Shown here in pieces: positions 13,501 to 23,900 of a stretch of 64,000 bases of DNA (positions within the stretch are counted from its first letter, which is position 1; each line of letters starts with the position of its first letter). This stretch comes from Mytilus edulis (taxonomy: Eukaryota; Mollusca; Bivalvia; Mytilida; Mytilidae), in NCBI RefSeq assembly GCF_963676685.1, contig NC_092346.1, forward strand, positions 42,343,289 to 42,407,288. The letters run 5' to 3'. A program made the position numbers and the translations under genes. The notes below the pieces were generated by a model. The model was not told the origin of the DNA, made no database searches, and saw only the letters and a program-made list of their open reading frames with translations.

Positions 13501-14826
13501 ATTTAATATAAATGGTAATTTGTGGGAGAGAATAAATTTATGTTCTTTTGATGGTAATAAATATTGTATATTTGTGATGGATACTAATTGGTGTTGGATT
13601 TTGTAGAGCATAGTGACTGATTCGAGATTTCTTCTTTGTAGTAAGGTAGGCCAGCTAAGATGTTCAAGCATGGCTGTTACACTGCTTTGGTAGCTGTATT
13701 GATTTCGTGTAAACCTGACAGCTCTTCTCAGGATCATTTCGAATTGGGTTTTTTTTTCTGCCAGGACAACAACAATCAATTTTTGGTCTGAAATATGACA
13801 TATGTTTTGAAAGCAAGTTTTTTGTTGTTATGCTGTTGGTTTTTACATTTCTGAGTGATGCATTTGCTTTATTTGTGATGTTATTTATATGTGATTCCAT
13901 GTCAAATCGTGTGAGTATAGGTTGACTATGTTTTGTTGTCTTTCAAAATGTGTTTTGATCCATCGGATGAAGATGATACAAGAAATAAGTGAAGTGCACA
14001 CGGAAATAATATCAAAGGTTTTTAAAGAGCTAAACAAATCTTGATTCCCCCTTTTGTTATATATGTATAGAGCCTCGGTGGTCGAGTGGTCTAGCGCGTA
14101 TGGCATAGTGCAGTGCGATTTGGTGCCACGATATCTCAGTAGCATGCGTTCGACTACCGGTGAGGGAACAAAAAATTGTTATCAGTTGACTGGGTCAAAT
14201 TAGGTGAACGTTGGTCTGTTCATAACGCTCACTAGTCATATTGTGTTATAGACATTTACGCTTTCTTTTAATTTTCCCGTTCACATGCACGTATACTTTA
14301 CTCTTTTATTCTATTTAAATCCCCATTGCAGGAGGGAGCGTAAAATCAAAGTTATCAATAGCCGATGACAAACAAAGGATTCCGTTTTATTACCAACATC
14401 AGTATTGCGGTTGTCCACGCTGATATGAAAATGATTCTAAATGAAGTATACTTGCAACAACAACAACTGAAAACGCAGTGATGATTTTGACGGCAGAAAT
14501 TATATATAAAATCGTTAATATATATATGACTCGACTCACACCTTACCACACCGTTACCCTTTCTATTACAGAAAAATCTGATTTAGCATTTGTAAGTCTA
14601 CATAAACGTGTTTGTTCTCTTTCAGATACCTTGCTGCATGACGACTTGGAAAGCTGACGTACCCGTATATAAGACAATCAACAATCGCACAATAAAAATA
14701 GGAGTAGTGATGCCTCCGTGGCTTACACAGACACTTATTGTGGTACACCTTCATCCGGATATTCCTTTGACAACAGGACGAGATTTCGTTTCTTTATTGC
14801 ATAACCATGCTCCTCGCATACATTGA
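4524..14826 (+). CDS. Unrecognised GRAM/PH-like protein with a cysteine cluster (five exons)
   Basis: Exons 4524-4916, 9732-10089, 10970-11140, 12690-12883 and 14626-14826 join with consistent phase (0, 1, 1, 0) and GT-AG sites to give 438 residues. ATG at 4524 is the first in frame after TAA at 4518. Residues 1-131 are Ser/Pro/Gln-rich and probably disordered. Residues 132-250 are polar, ending in an amphipathic stretch. Residues 252-307 hold EGEMLLLGGSWLQF and GRGRLCLTNQRLLIL, the spacing of a GRAM/PH-like strand pair. Residues 362-376 form a cluster, CCCCGFCSC followed by CC, which could be lipid-modified or bind metal. The last exon (373-438) is rich in strands. I do not recognise the protein; membrane association is inferred. 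Further exons in the 4.8 kb first intron are possible. Confidence 0.72.
4917..7744. other. Intron sequence, no gene seen
   Basis: First part of the first intron of the gene at 4524-14826. It is AT-rich with no convincing exon. Overlapping opposite-strand open frames at 6836-7274 and the frame at 7372-7707 have no domain or codon signature and are treated as chance. Confidence 0.45.
7745..8746 (+). mobile_element. Pearl/HINE-like element with about six tandem units and a terminal hairpin
   Basis: Six units spaced 134-149 bp start AATGAGGTCAAGGTCA or a close variant, with the motif at 7848, 7982, 8128, 8275, 8415 and 8564. The array ends in a GC-rich patch (GCCGCCGCCGG) and a hairpin GTCGAGC...CTGCAAC / GTTGCAG...GCTCGAC at 8713-8739. 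Internal tandem repeats of about 150 bp plus a 3' hairpin are the known layout of bivalve pearl elements and of non-autonomous Helentron relatives. It has no coding capacity and lies in the first intron of the 4524-14826 gene. The left boundary is approximate. Confidence 0.6.
8758..9017 (-). mobile_element. Retroelement 3'-tail copy
   Basis: In reverse complement this reads TGCCTGTCCCAAGTCAGGAG, then a variable linker, then a tail ending near TTGTCTCATTATCAATCATA. The same order occurs on the plus strand at 47160-47490 and, in part, at 28196-28335. It abuts the terminal hairpin of the pearl-like element, so the two insertions are adjacent or nested. No coding sequence survives. Confidence 0.55.
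9018..9731. other. Intron sequence, no gene seen
   Basis: End of the first intron of the 4524-14826 gene. It ends at an acceptor ACTGATTGTAG. The open frames here lack any recognisable feature. Confidence 0.45.
10090..10969. other. Intron 2 of the 4524-14826 gene
   Basis: Starts GTATGT and ends in CTCTGTTTTAG. AT-rich with no internal repeat or gene that I can recognise. Confidence 0.6.
11141..12689. other. Intron 3 of the 4524-14826 gene
   Basis: Starts GTAAGC and ends TTTTGCAG. A short tandem duplication GCTACACAATT lies near 11430-11455. No gene seen. Confidence 0.6.
13390..13905 (-). pseudogene. Decayed LINE reverse-transcriptase C-terminal region
   Basis: Two overlapping minus-strand frames share one ancestry. 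The upstream frame (13664-13900) has MESHINNITNKANASLRNVK. The downstream frame (13333-13779) has ILRRAVRFTRNQYSYQSSVT, LEHLSWPTLLQRRNLESV and MLYKIQHQLV followed by WNSLP and LEAFKVW. This is the post-RT segment of Jockey/CR1-type LINE ORF2 (helper consensus: SHI..I..KAN, RRAARF, LGWPTL..RR, WNSLP). A frameshift between the two blocks shows it is dead. It lies in intron 4 of the plus-strand gene, antisense to it. Confidence 0.8.
14068..14300 (+). mobile_element. tRNA-derived SINE
   Basis: The 5' part carries an internal Pol III promoter: A-box-like GGTCGAGTGGTCTA near 14079-14092 and B-box-like GCGTTCGACTACC near 14147-14159. The distance between boxes suggests a Ser/Leu-type tRNA ancestor. 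The head does not fold as a complete tRNA and is followed by a tRNA-unrelated body. The 3' limit is approximate. It sits in intron 4 of the 4524-14826 gene. Confidence 0.65.
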
Positions 14827-14878
14827 CATAATTTTTTATTATTATTATAAACAGATATAACATCATCTAGTCATATGC

Positions 14879-14884
14879 AATAAA
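14879..14884 (+). terminator. Polyadenylation signal AATAAA
   Basis: Canonical hexamer 53 bases past the TGA of the 4524-14826 gene. A second AATAAA lies at 14915-14920. Their position supports the last-exon assignment. Confidence 0.65.
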
Positions 14885-14926
14885 TGATATTTTTTTCTAT
14901 TTTCATTTTACTATAATAAAGTTTGA

Positions 14927-15960
14927 GTATTATTTTTCTGAACACAAAGCGCGGATTTAATGCCGAAGAGTTCTTATATGATTTGTATAACTACAAGTTC
15001 TTGAATGTGATTATACTTTCGAGGTTTACATTTCCCATTCCTGCTGAAAAATTATCAATATCATACTTTTTTTCAAAATATTAATTTCGACCTTTAGAGG
15101 TGAACATCGACAGAACTTTGTCATTCAATAAGTATCTTTTAGTTACAGCAACCCATCCATATTGACTGGAAATATATGTGACTTTTTGTTTTGCTCGGGA
15201 AACATAAATGTCAAGTCAGGTCAATCAAAATGTCCCTTTTACAGATATATCTGACAAAACACAACCTAGTTTTTCACAAACCAAAAATTATCTGGCTATA
15301 TTATACCTACTTAGTGTTTTATGGACTACCTATGGAAGCATTTGTGATAATGTTTAGTACGGCTGCGGTCTATACACGTAACGTAAAGATTTTCCAGATT
15401 TTTATTTCCGAAGAGGACATCAATGCGGTCTTTTTGTTCATCTCAGTTAGAACAGTTGTTAAAAAGCATTAGGCAATCTGGGATATAATAGAACGGCTAT
15501 TGCAATCTAAAACAGACAAAATTTTGGACGAATGGCTTAAAAAAATCGAGGCTTTAAAGAGCCTGTGACGCTCACATTGGTCTATGTGCGTATTCAATAA
15601 AGCACTCTACGACATTGTAGACAAGAATATAATTCATGACAAAAATCTGTTTTGCATGATCTTGTATTGCTGATCAATAAGTCTGTTTAACGTCTCTCTC
15701 TCAATCTCTCTTCTTAAGGTTTTGATCAAAACACAAAAGAGGGTAAACAATCCCAATTTAAAGACAATCACTCCTATAAAGAGGGACAAACAGCCTACTC
15801 ACCTTATCGGCAAAATTAAACTTGTTGGTACACCTGGTGATTATTTTTGTAATTTTAAATTAATTGAAGTGTCCATTTATCTATCGATATATTTCATCAA
15901 TGAGCATCAGAAGAAAATATGTTTTAAAATAATTCTTATAATTCTCATTTTTTTGTTTTG
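14927..15960. other. Intergenic, no gene seen
   Basis: AT-rich sequence. The open frames at 15191-15472 and 15722-15994 show no domain or motif, and the second runs into the repeat hairpin at 15967. Confidence 0.4.
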
Positions 15961-15966
15961 CTTTTT

Positions 15967-16950
15967 AGCTCACCTAGCCCAAAAGGCCAAGTGAGCTTTT
16001 CTAATCGCTTGGCTTTTACAAAAAACTTATCTGAAACTACTAGGCCAAATTAAATCAAACTTGCACTCACAAACTGAATAGTAGAAAAGCTAGCAAAATA
16101 CTAGTATACTTAGAAAGATAATACGACATTGAAGATTTCTTCCATTCATACAAGTTCATTTCAATCAAGGAAATTCGTATTGGCATCAGAAAACGATTGT
16201 CCCATTTTATTTTTTATATAAGTAATGGTGACTTTGACCGCAAAATCAATAGGAGTCTATATCTTCCAACTGAAAAGTTCCGTTCCAATAAATGAAGTGA
16301 CAATTTACCATCTAGAAAACATTTTTCTAAAGTTTGTTGTTCTGTTTCAAGTAACAGTGACTTGTCTTTCAACTTCAAAATCATCAACTCCAGTAAATAA
16401 AGGAAAACTCAAGTATTTCTTTGAAACCATTTTCAGAGTTTATTTTCTTTATTCTAGTAACAGTGACTATGAACTTCGACTATTTGACTCCAAAATCAAG
16501 TCTCACACACCCTTTCCTATGTCTCCAAGCACAAGTGTTTTGCAAAGTCTCGGAAGTTCCCATTCAGAAAACATTTTCCAAATTTGTTTCAGCATATTAA
16601 AGAACTTCAATAATTCAAGAATAAAACCCCATTGAAATTTGTCAAGAATAAGCAATTTAAACAAAGTATTAGAAAAGTATTGTTTTGGCCCCCAATTCCT
16701 AAACAGTTCAAAATCAATCCCAAACTTCATTTTTTGGTATGGAACCTTGCAGTACAATTCCAGAAAGATCCATACACTTGCACACAAGTTATTGTCTGGA
16801 AACTAGAAAAATGCTTATTTGGACCCCTTTTAAGCCCTTAATTCCTAAACTGTAAATCTATTCCAACTTTCCTATTGTGGTCTTTTGTGGTTTCAAACCT
16901 TGTGTATAAATTTCAAAGAGATCCATTCAAACCAAAATTATTGTCCAGAA
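15967..16950. repeat. Interspersed repeat beginning with a GCTCACYTRGCC hairpin
   Basis: GCTCACCTAGCC is mirrored by GGCCAAGTGAGC around a short loop at 15967-15997. The following text (GCTTGGCTTTTACAAAAA, CTGAAACTACTAGGCC) is a diverged inverse copy of 1540-1660. The body to about 16950 contains loosely repeated phrases such as AGTAACAGTGACT, suggesting a long non-coding dispersed repeat. The open frame 16225-16635 within it is taken as chance. Confidence 0.5.
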
Positions 16951-17084
16951 ACTAAGTGTATTCGGACAACAATGACATGATACCAATATAGGAGTCTATA
17001 ATAGGACCGCAAAAATTTTATGCGGACAGATAAAAATACTTCCGCTTCCCATCTGCAGACTTTTACCCCTTCCATTTCGATAAG

Positions 17085-17285
17085 GGGGTCTCTGTAGCCA
17101 ATTGATCTATAAAGTTCTACTACTGAAATCACTAGCCAGTCAACACTGAGGTTGTGAGTCGGTCAGTTTTCCTATCAAAGGTTGGTGGTTTTCACCAGCA
17201 GTTCGGTTTCCTCCACCAATAAAAACTGGCAGCCATGAAATAGCCCCAAAGTGGTGCTTAAAAGTGGCTTTAAAACACCAACAAT
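17085..17285 (+). mobile_element. SINE copy, family A
   Basis: Shares with 32421-32625 the sequence of blocks CACTAGCCAGT, ACACTGAGGTTGTGAGT, CTCCACCAATAAAAACTGG, GCCATGAAAT and TTAAAACAC. The GAGGTTGTGAGT region is the B-box part of a tRNA-related head; the A-box side is degraded here. Two independent copies with the same boundaries define the family. Confidence 0.65.
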
Positions 17286-18163
17286 CATTTGTTATGAGTG
17301 GGTGACCTTGACCTTTGGCTACAAAATAAATAGGCTCTTTAATCTTTCCCTAATCTTCTTCCCTTATAATTTTCATTCCAACTCCTTTTTTATTTTATTT
17401 TCAGTAGCAAACTTTCACCTTTGACTACATTGACCTAAAACTCAACATTCTTTTCCCTTTTCTATATATCATCAATACCATCTATTAACTCTGATCAATC
17501 AAGGGAAACCCAGAAGAAATTCCCAGATTTCAGACCAATTTTTCATGCAGAAATCCAAAATCAACTCTTCCTCCAAAGTATGATGGTGCTAAAATTTTCT
17601 TGCATTCAGTATATCCAACAGCAGCATTGTTGAGATAACATTATAAAAGTTATAGAAGTAAAGGAGTGTATTGGCACTCATACCACATCTTATATCTATA
17701 GCTTTCTGAAGTCTAAAGCTTATAGGACAATTTTCAACCACAATTTTAAGACCAAATGAGGAAGATGTTAGGAACTACAAGCTTATATCAACAAGAAATG
17801 TAGACGAGCCTCATGTCATTGACAATCTGACATCTTAATTTATTTTATGAATAATGAGTGTAATTTCCTATAAGATTACATTACCAAGGAACATAACTCC
17901 TGTGACATTGATGAAATCTTATCCACTCTTTTCCCAGACATAGATCTAGATGATATAAACCTTTGATATCAATTCTATAACAATCCTGGGGTAGAGAGAG
18001 TGCATTTTTAAAGCAATTTTCAATATAACATCTATTTCAAAGGGGCACAATCCTTCAAAGACAGTTTATTGGCACTGATATTAAAACTTTTGGAGACATG
18101 CTGATATAATCCTTTGACATATAAAAGTTCATAGAAATCTTGCAAGCATATATTCAAGTCAAG
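17286..18163. other. Intergenic, no gene seen
   Basis: Contains GTGACCTTGACCTTTGGC near 17301, the reverse complement of the AGGTCAAGGTCA motif seen in the pearl-like element, so it may be part of another repeat. No exon seen. Confidence 0.4.
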
Positions 18164-18876
18164 TCAAGTCATTAAAGATTGCATATTTTGGCGTTAATAT
18201 TGAGTCACTGATAAGATCTTTGCATCGGAACTAAACACATTTATTCTAAAAAAACAGTTGTTGGCATGACACGGGTTATGTTCTTCTCATATATGTTATG
18301 ATGGTATGATACTTAACCCCTGACGGGAAGGATTGTGCCTGATGTTCATATGATGAAATCATAATCTTTCAGTCAGTTTAATTGAAGTCTGGAGCTGGCA
18401 TGTCAGTTAACTGCTAGTAGTCTGTTGTTATTTATGTATTATTGTCATTTTGTTTATTTTCTTTGGTTACATCTTCTGACATCAGACTCCGACTTCTCTT
18501 GAAATGAATTTTAATGTGCGTATTGTTATGCGTTTACTTTTCTACATTGGTTAGAGGTATAGGGGGAGGGTTGAGATCTCACAAACATGTTTAACCCCGC
18601 CGCATTTTTGCGCCTGTCCCAAGTCAGGAGCCTCTGGCCTTTGTTAGTCTTGTTTTATTTTAATTTTAGTTTCTTGTGTACAATTTGGAAATTAGTATGG
18701 CGTTCATTATCACTGGACTAGTATATATTTGTTTAGGGGCCAGCTGAAGGACGCCTCTGGGTGCGGGAATTTCTCGCTACATTGAAGACCTGTTGGTGAC
18801 CCTCTGCTGTTGTTTTTTATTTGGTCGGGTTGTTGTCTCTTTGACACATTCCCCATTTCCATTCTCAATTTTATTC
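18164..18876 (+). mobile_element. 5'-truncated retroelement, 3' end only
   Basis: From GTCATTAAAGATTGCATATT to CATTTCCATTCTCAATTTTA it aligns throughout with 25640-26353, the tail of the copy that still has a reverse transcriptase. The start still encodes the last 20 or so codons of that protein (SLKIAYFG..I.SL..SLHRN). The rest is a 3' UTR with blocks CACGGGTTATGTTCTTCTCA and GGGGCCAGCTGAAGGACGCC. Severe 5' truncation fits target-primed reverse transcription. Confidence 0.8.
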
Positions 18877-19860
18877 AACATGCGAGACACAATATGAGAC
18901 TGGATGGACAAGTATTTTTTATGACCACTGCACCACTTTGCTGTACATAGGGGACAAACATATGCCAAGACAACCCCAAGGATCATACAATCAATATTAA
19001 GCTAAAATAAAACACTAAAACAATATCAATTACGAATTTGTAAATTTATTCCAATGACAAAAAAACTATACAATAACAATACCTGATACAAACTTGTACT
19101 TCAAAAATAATTTCATACTGTATATAGCCATTTGAACAGTATCAGATAGGATGACCAAAGTATAAACTTTTCTTGTGACATCATGATCAGTGAAAGCTGC
19201 TGGTACAATTTTGCACTACACTTGAACTGCTAACTTTGTTACCAATTATAAATGTATAAAATGATGACCAACCCTTAAAAAAATATTATTTTGTCGTGAA
19301 GGAAAATGTAGATCTATGGTAAAGAAAACAATGGTCCTACTTTCTAATATTCAAATGTGAATAGCAAAAAAAAACCAACTGTTTTTGTGTATCTCAAAGA
19401 ACCATTCATTTCTTGTTTTATTTACAGTATTCTTACTTAATTTTAATATTATATTTATAACCACAACTGATACCTTCATGACCTTATATATGACCCCTCC
19501 CTTCTTTGTAAAAATAAAAAATATTTCGAATGAATCGGGCAATATAGCAATATAGAGAACTGTTGCATTACCATTTGAGTAGAACAACCAGACTACATTG
19601 TATGATATATCCTGTCAAATATATGTAGATAAGCTAGGAATGATTCCTGTGAAAATCTAAATAATTGAAACTATTCATTGTGCATCAATAAGATCATATG
19701 AGCATGCTTCAGACTTGCATATATTATTCTGTAAGTGCCAATTATTAATTGCTCATGTTCCTCGCTAAAATTTACATTTGTTAAAAAACTGAGAGCAACC
19801 AACAAGATTCAGACTTTTTAAAAATATAGTATATATACCAATACACATAATTAACAGCGC
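18877..19860. other. Intergenic, no gene seen
   Basis: AT-rich sequence downstream of the kintoun 3' end. No exon or structured repeat recognised. Confidence 0.4.
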
Positions 19861-19876
19861 CTGGTGATGTTTTATA

Positions 19877-19917
19877 GCCTAACCGGTTTCGGTCCGAAAA
19901 GGACCTTCATCAGAGGC
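19877..19917 (-). ncRNA. Hammerhead-ribozyme-like motif
   Basis: On the minus strand: GCCT, then CTGATGA, an extra A, stem GGTCC-loop TTTTC-GGACC, GAAA, then CCGGTT and AGGC. GCCT pairs with AGGC (stem I), GGTCC with GGACC (stem II), and ACCGGT is self-complementary, as in minimal hammerheads with a tiny stem III that act as dimers. The predicted cleavage site lies just before AGGC. Penelope-like elements carry such motifs in their terminal repeats. The extra A after CTGATGA may weaken it. Activity is not shown. Confidence 0.5.
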
Positions 19918-20987
19918 AGAATTCAGACTTTTTGTCTGTAGAAGGAAATAAACCATTTCTTTGGATAATATAAGGTATACATAGAATGCCTTTGGCATAT
20001 TCAAAGCTCTGCTTAACTGTACTTTCATGTAAATTTATAGCAAGAACTAAGATTTAAAATTTTATATTCATTTTCAAGAGTTCAAATTTATATGTAAAAC
20101 AATGAACACAATGTGAATGCAGCTGAATAAGTAGAAACAAAGGTTTTACAACAAAAATGAAAAAATATTTCCCAAATGCTGATTTAAGATTGTTTAAAAA
20201 CATTACCACAATGAGAATGCTTGTTTATAGTTGGACAAGAAAAAAGATTTAACTAGTTTAAAGTGAATTACCATTGCACAACCATTTTACAGTTTTATGA
20301 CTTTTCTATAAACACAAGTTTTACACAAACCACTTAACATCAAAATTGACAAAAAAACATCCATGAAATATTTGAGATCTACACAAGAGGTTGTTATTTT
20401 TATCAGGATTAGGATAAAAGTTTAAGAGTTGCCATTTTCTAAAAAGATTTTTTTTTTAAATTGTGGGGATACAAGAAATATGTTATAAAAAAACAACGTT
20501 AGTGTGTTGGAAGTTGGTAGAAATACTTGTATTTTTAAACAAGTACTGGTTCAACAAACATTTATCAAACAATTTTTTTAGAGTTCTTGTCAATAATTTG
20601 TCAATATTTTTTTACCCAAGACCACCGTTAACATTCCTTACATGAATTCACATCAGTCAACTTGAACTTTAACATTTGAATTCATTTGAATAAATATGTT
20701 CTTTTGACTTGATCATTATAACATGTTTTAATGAATATAATATGTTAAAAAATTTCTTCCAAAAATAAATTAAATTTAATTTATATCAAACAATTTCTTT
20801 TCTTTTTTCTTCAAAATAGCATGCATGTACATAATTTTCTATTTCACATCAAAATCGGAAAAATTAATACTTTTATACAAATATAAATCAATTCAATTAA
20901 AAAAATCTTTTGTACAAATTAACAAGTAAGTTATCAACAAGTGAAAAAATAACCCCTGATTACACCATTACATATTTGAACACAACT

Positions 20988-23900
20988 TTAGTCAAGGTCG
21001 AGATCGTAGATCATAGCATTAGAGAACTGAAATGCGCATTCTGTCCTGTGGTCCTGAGACTCAAGATTATCATTCCAACTGAGAACTGTTTCCACATCTG
21101 ACTTATCTCCCTTATCACCACTTCCTTCACTACATTCCACACCAGAATCTTCACCACTTGTTTTCTCAGATGCCTTGATTTTGATGACCGAATCACCTTC
21201 CCCGATAATGTTTGTTAAATCAGATGGCTTGTTAATCATACTAGATGGAATGCTGATAGTATTTTCCTCTTCATTTCTTTCTATTTTGTCTTCCACGTTT
21301 TCACTAAAGAAATTTTCGTTGCCATTTTCTTCTTTCAATTTTGTGTTTTCAGAGACTTGAACGTCAGTGGGAGTATTGTCCATTTCATCATCGCTATCAC
21401 ATTTGTCATCTTCTTCGGAGACGGCCAGTTTTTCTTTGATATCCTGGATTAGTTTTTCCTGTTTAGCATTATCACTGCTGGGGTCATTACCAATACCAGA
21501 TTCAAGCTGATCAACTTTAGTCTCTTCAACAAAAGTTTCAGTAGAATCTATGTAGTCTTGCTTTTCCTGATTATCACTTGTTTCCTCATCAACCTCTTCA
21601 TTCGTCAACTCCTCTATAACTTCCACATTTTTATCGCAATGATCACTATGATCATCTGAATGTCTATGTTCATCACTACTTCCGTCAGAACTTCCACTAT
21701 TTTTACGACTTCTTTTTTCCTTCTTTCTGTTCCTCCTACGTTTACTCTTCAGGGACTGTGTCATTTGTGAAACGGCTGCTTTAGATTTGAACGTGGCTTG
21801 ATCCACCCTATCGTTGAATTTAACAGACTTTTTGAAAAACTCATCTCTAGGACTTTCTGGGCTACCACTGCTACTAGCAGACAAACAAGGATCTTCACTT
21901 GATTCTGATATAGTTCTTTGTTTCAGTATGCCATGTAAATTAGGAATGACTTTTTCATGAACAACTTCTATATCAGCAGACAAAGGACACTCATCTCCCT
22001 CCTCAAACTCATCATCAGCTGACCGATCTCCAGTCTGTTTGGTATTCTCTGTAGGCCTATCTTCTGCTTTTTTCTTGTTCTACAATATATCAATAAACAT
22101 TATTAGAAATTAAAATTTGTCTTCATATAAATAATATATACTCTTGTTCGTTTTGCTTAAAAGAATCTTTTAAGTCAAATATTCAGATCATCTGACATCT
22201 TCATAACTTTGATTGATTGATAGAGGTCAACACCACTTTTAGATTTATGGTGACGGCCAGCTTTTATTGATAAATGAAGCCAAGTACCCAGTGAGAACCT
22301 CTGACGTACGGTGTTGAGTCTATTTTCTAAATGTTATAAAATTTATGTTTAGCCACAAGAAGAAAGATGGAATCATGCCTTTATCACTGCTCTTATTCTG
22401 AAATCATGAAAAATCGTTGCTAAGATATAACAAAAAAAATTATTGAATGTTTTCTGAAATTAATATCAAGCGAAATCATCAAGCATTTGATATTGAAGGA
22501 TAAAATCAAACAATTGATCCTCAATAATATTACTGATAAGATTTCTTAGAAAACTTAAGACATCAGAAATAGGTCACTTAATAGTGATGTGTCATTTATA
22601 TGCTGTATAAACACAGATGTTCACATAATTCTACAATCTTTTTAACAGACAAATTAAGTTTTTGTTCACTAATTCCCCAATGTTTGGATTGCTTGCAATA
22701 TGTATAGACTCTTATAGATTAGAATTAATTATCAATATCACATAGGTATAAAATATTTACCTGGAATATATATTGAAGGATAAAAATAAGTAGTCGATAA
22801 CAATACGTAAACATGATTATCCCTATACAATGGCAAAATCAATGGCAGGTTATTTTTCTCACACATCAGAGACACTTATTTCAATAAAATCAATTAAATC
22901 CAGACATATCTAGTTTCAAACAACTACCAAACTAAGGTAAAAGCAGAGGAGGAACTAAATTACATAGAAAAATATTTCGTCACTTTTAAAAAAGTGTCAA
23001 TTAAAAGTCATGCAATATTAACTCCATTGAATTTGTGTTAAAAGGTTTACATTTATTGTAGATAAAAGGATTTAATTTACCAGTACAAAATTAGTTATTG
23101 TGACGTTCAAAATATATACATGTATATTCAATGAATGAACACAATCTTGTATAATTTCCTTCCTTTTTTTACACTAGATTTGTGCAATGTCTATTTCTCT
23201 AATCATGCATTTTACTGTTTGTCTGGAATGCCATAGTTAAACATATTTCAATGCTCATCTGAGGCTTTCTAAACTCTTTATGTAGACAAGAAAATTTTCA
23301 TTTTTGAAATATAATCCTTCTTTCAAATATGCCAGTAACCCTTGCAAAAAAATTAAGATACAACTGCTATCAAGGTTTTATTTAATTATCTATATGGCAA
23401 TCTTTTTGTGACTTTAAGGGGGATGTAAATTAAACAGCAAATCAAGAAAAATCAATCAAATAGTCAAAAAACCTTTGGATTTCTATCCAGATTAAAAATT
23501 ATATAATATTCATGCATGTCAATAAATCTCTTCCAAAAATGTTCGCCATTTTAGATTTTTTTTTATGATACATGTACACGTAATCTCATTCAACTAGATA
23601 TAGCTTTTACAAAATTAACACTTCACAATCGGAAGAGATATATATAACATTACAAGAAATGAAATTGCTAACCATAAATGATGACGATGTCAGACAGAGT
23701 GATCAGAACAATTATACCCTCATTTGGTATAAATTTTAGTAACTCTAGTAACTGAAAGATACATTGTGTTTTATGAAAAAATGAAATGCTACAAAATCAA
23801 ATAATTTTCTACTAGCTTTTCACATTAAAAAAAATTAACCTTCAACTATTTCTACAAATGTTCTCTGTCATGTATGTCTACACTGAAACCAAATATTGCA

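Noticed and set aside
14068-14160. A functional tRNA gene
   Set aside because: A and B boxes are present, but the arms do not fold into a complete tRNA and the sequence runs on into a SINE body.
15191-15472. 93-codon plus-strand frame
   Set aside because: Hydrophobic and aromatic by chance of AT-rich sequence; no motif and no splice partner.
16225-16787. Overlapping 136- and 94-codon frames on both strands
   Set aside because: They lie in a dispersed repeat and mirror each other; no recognisable protein.
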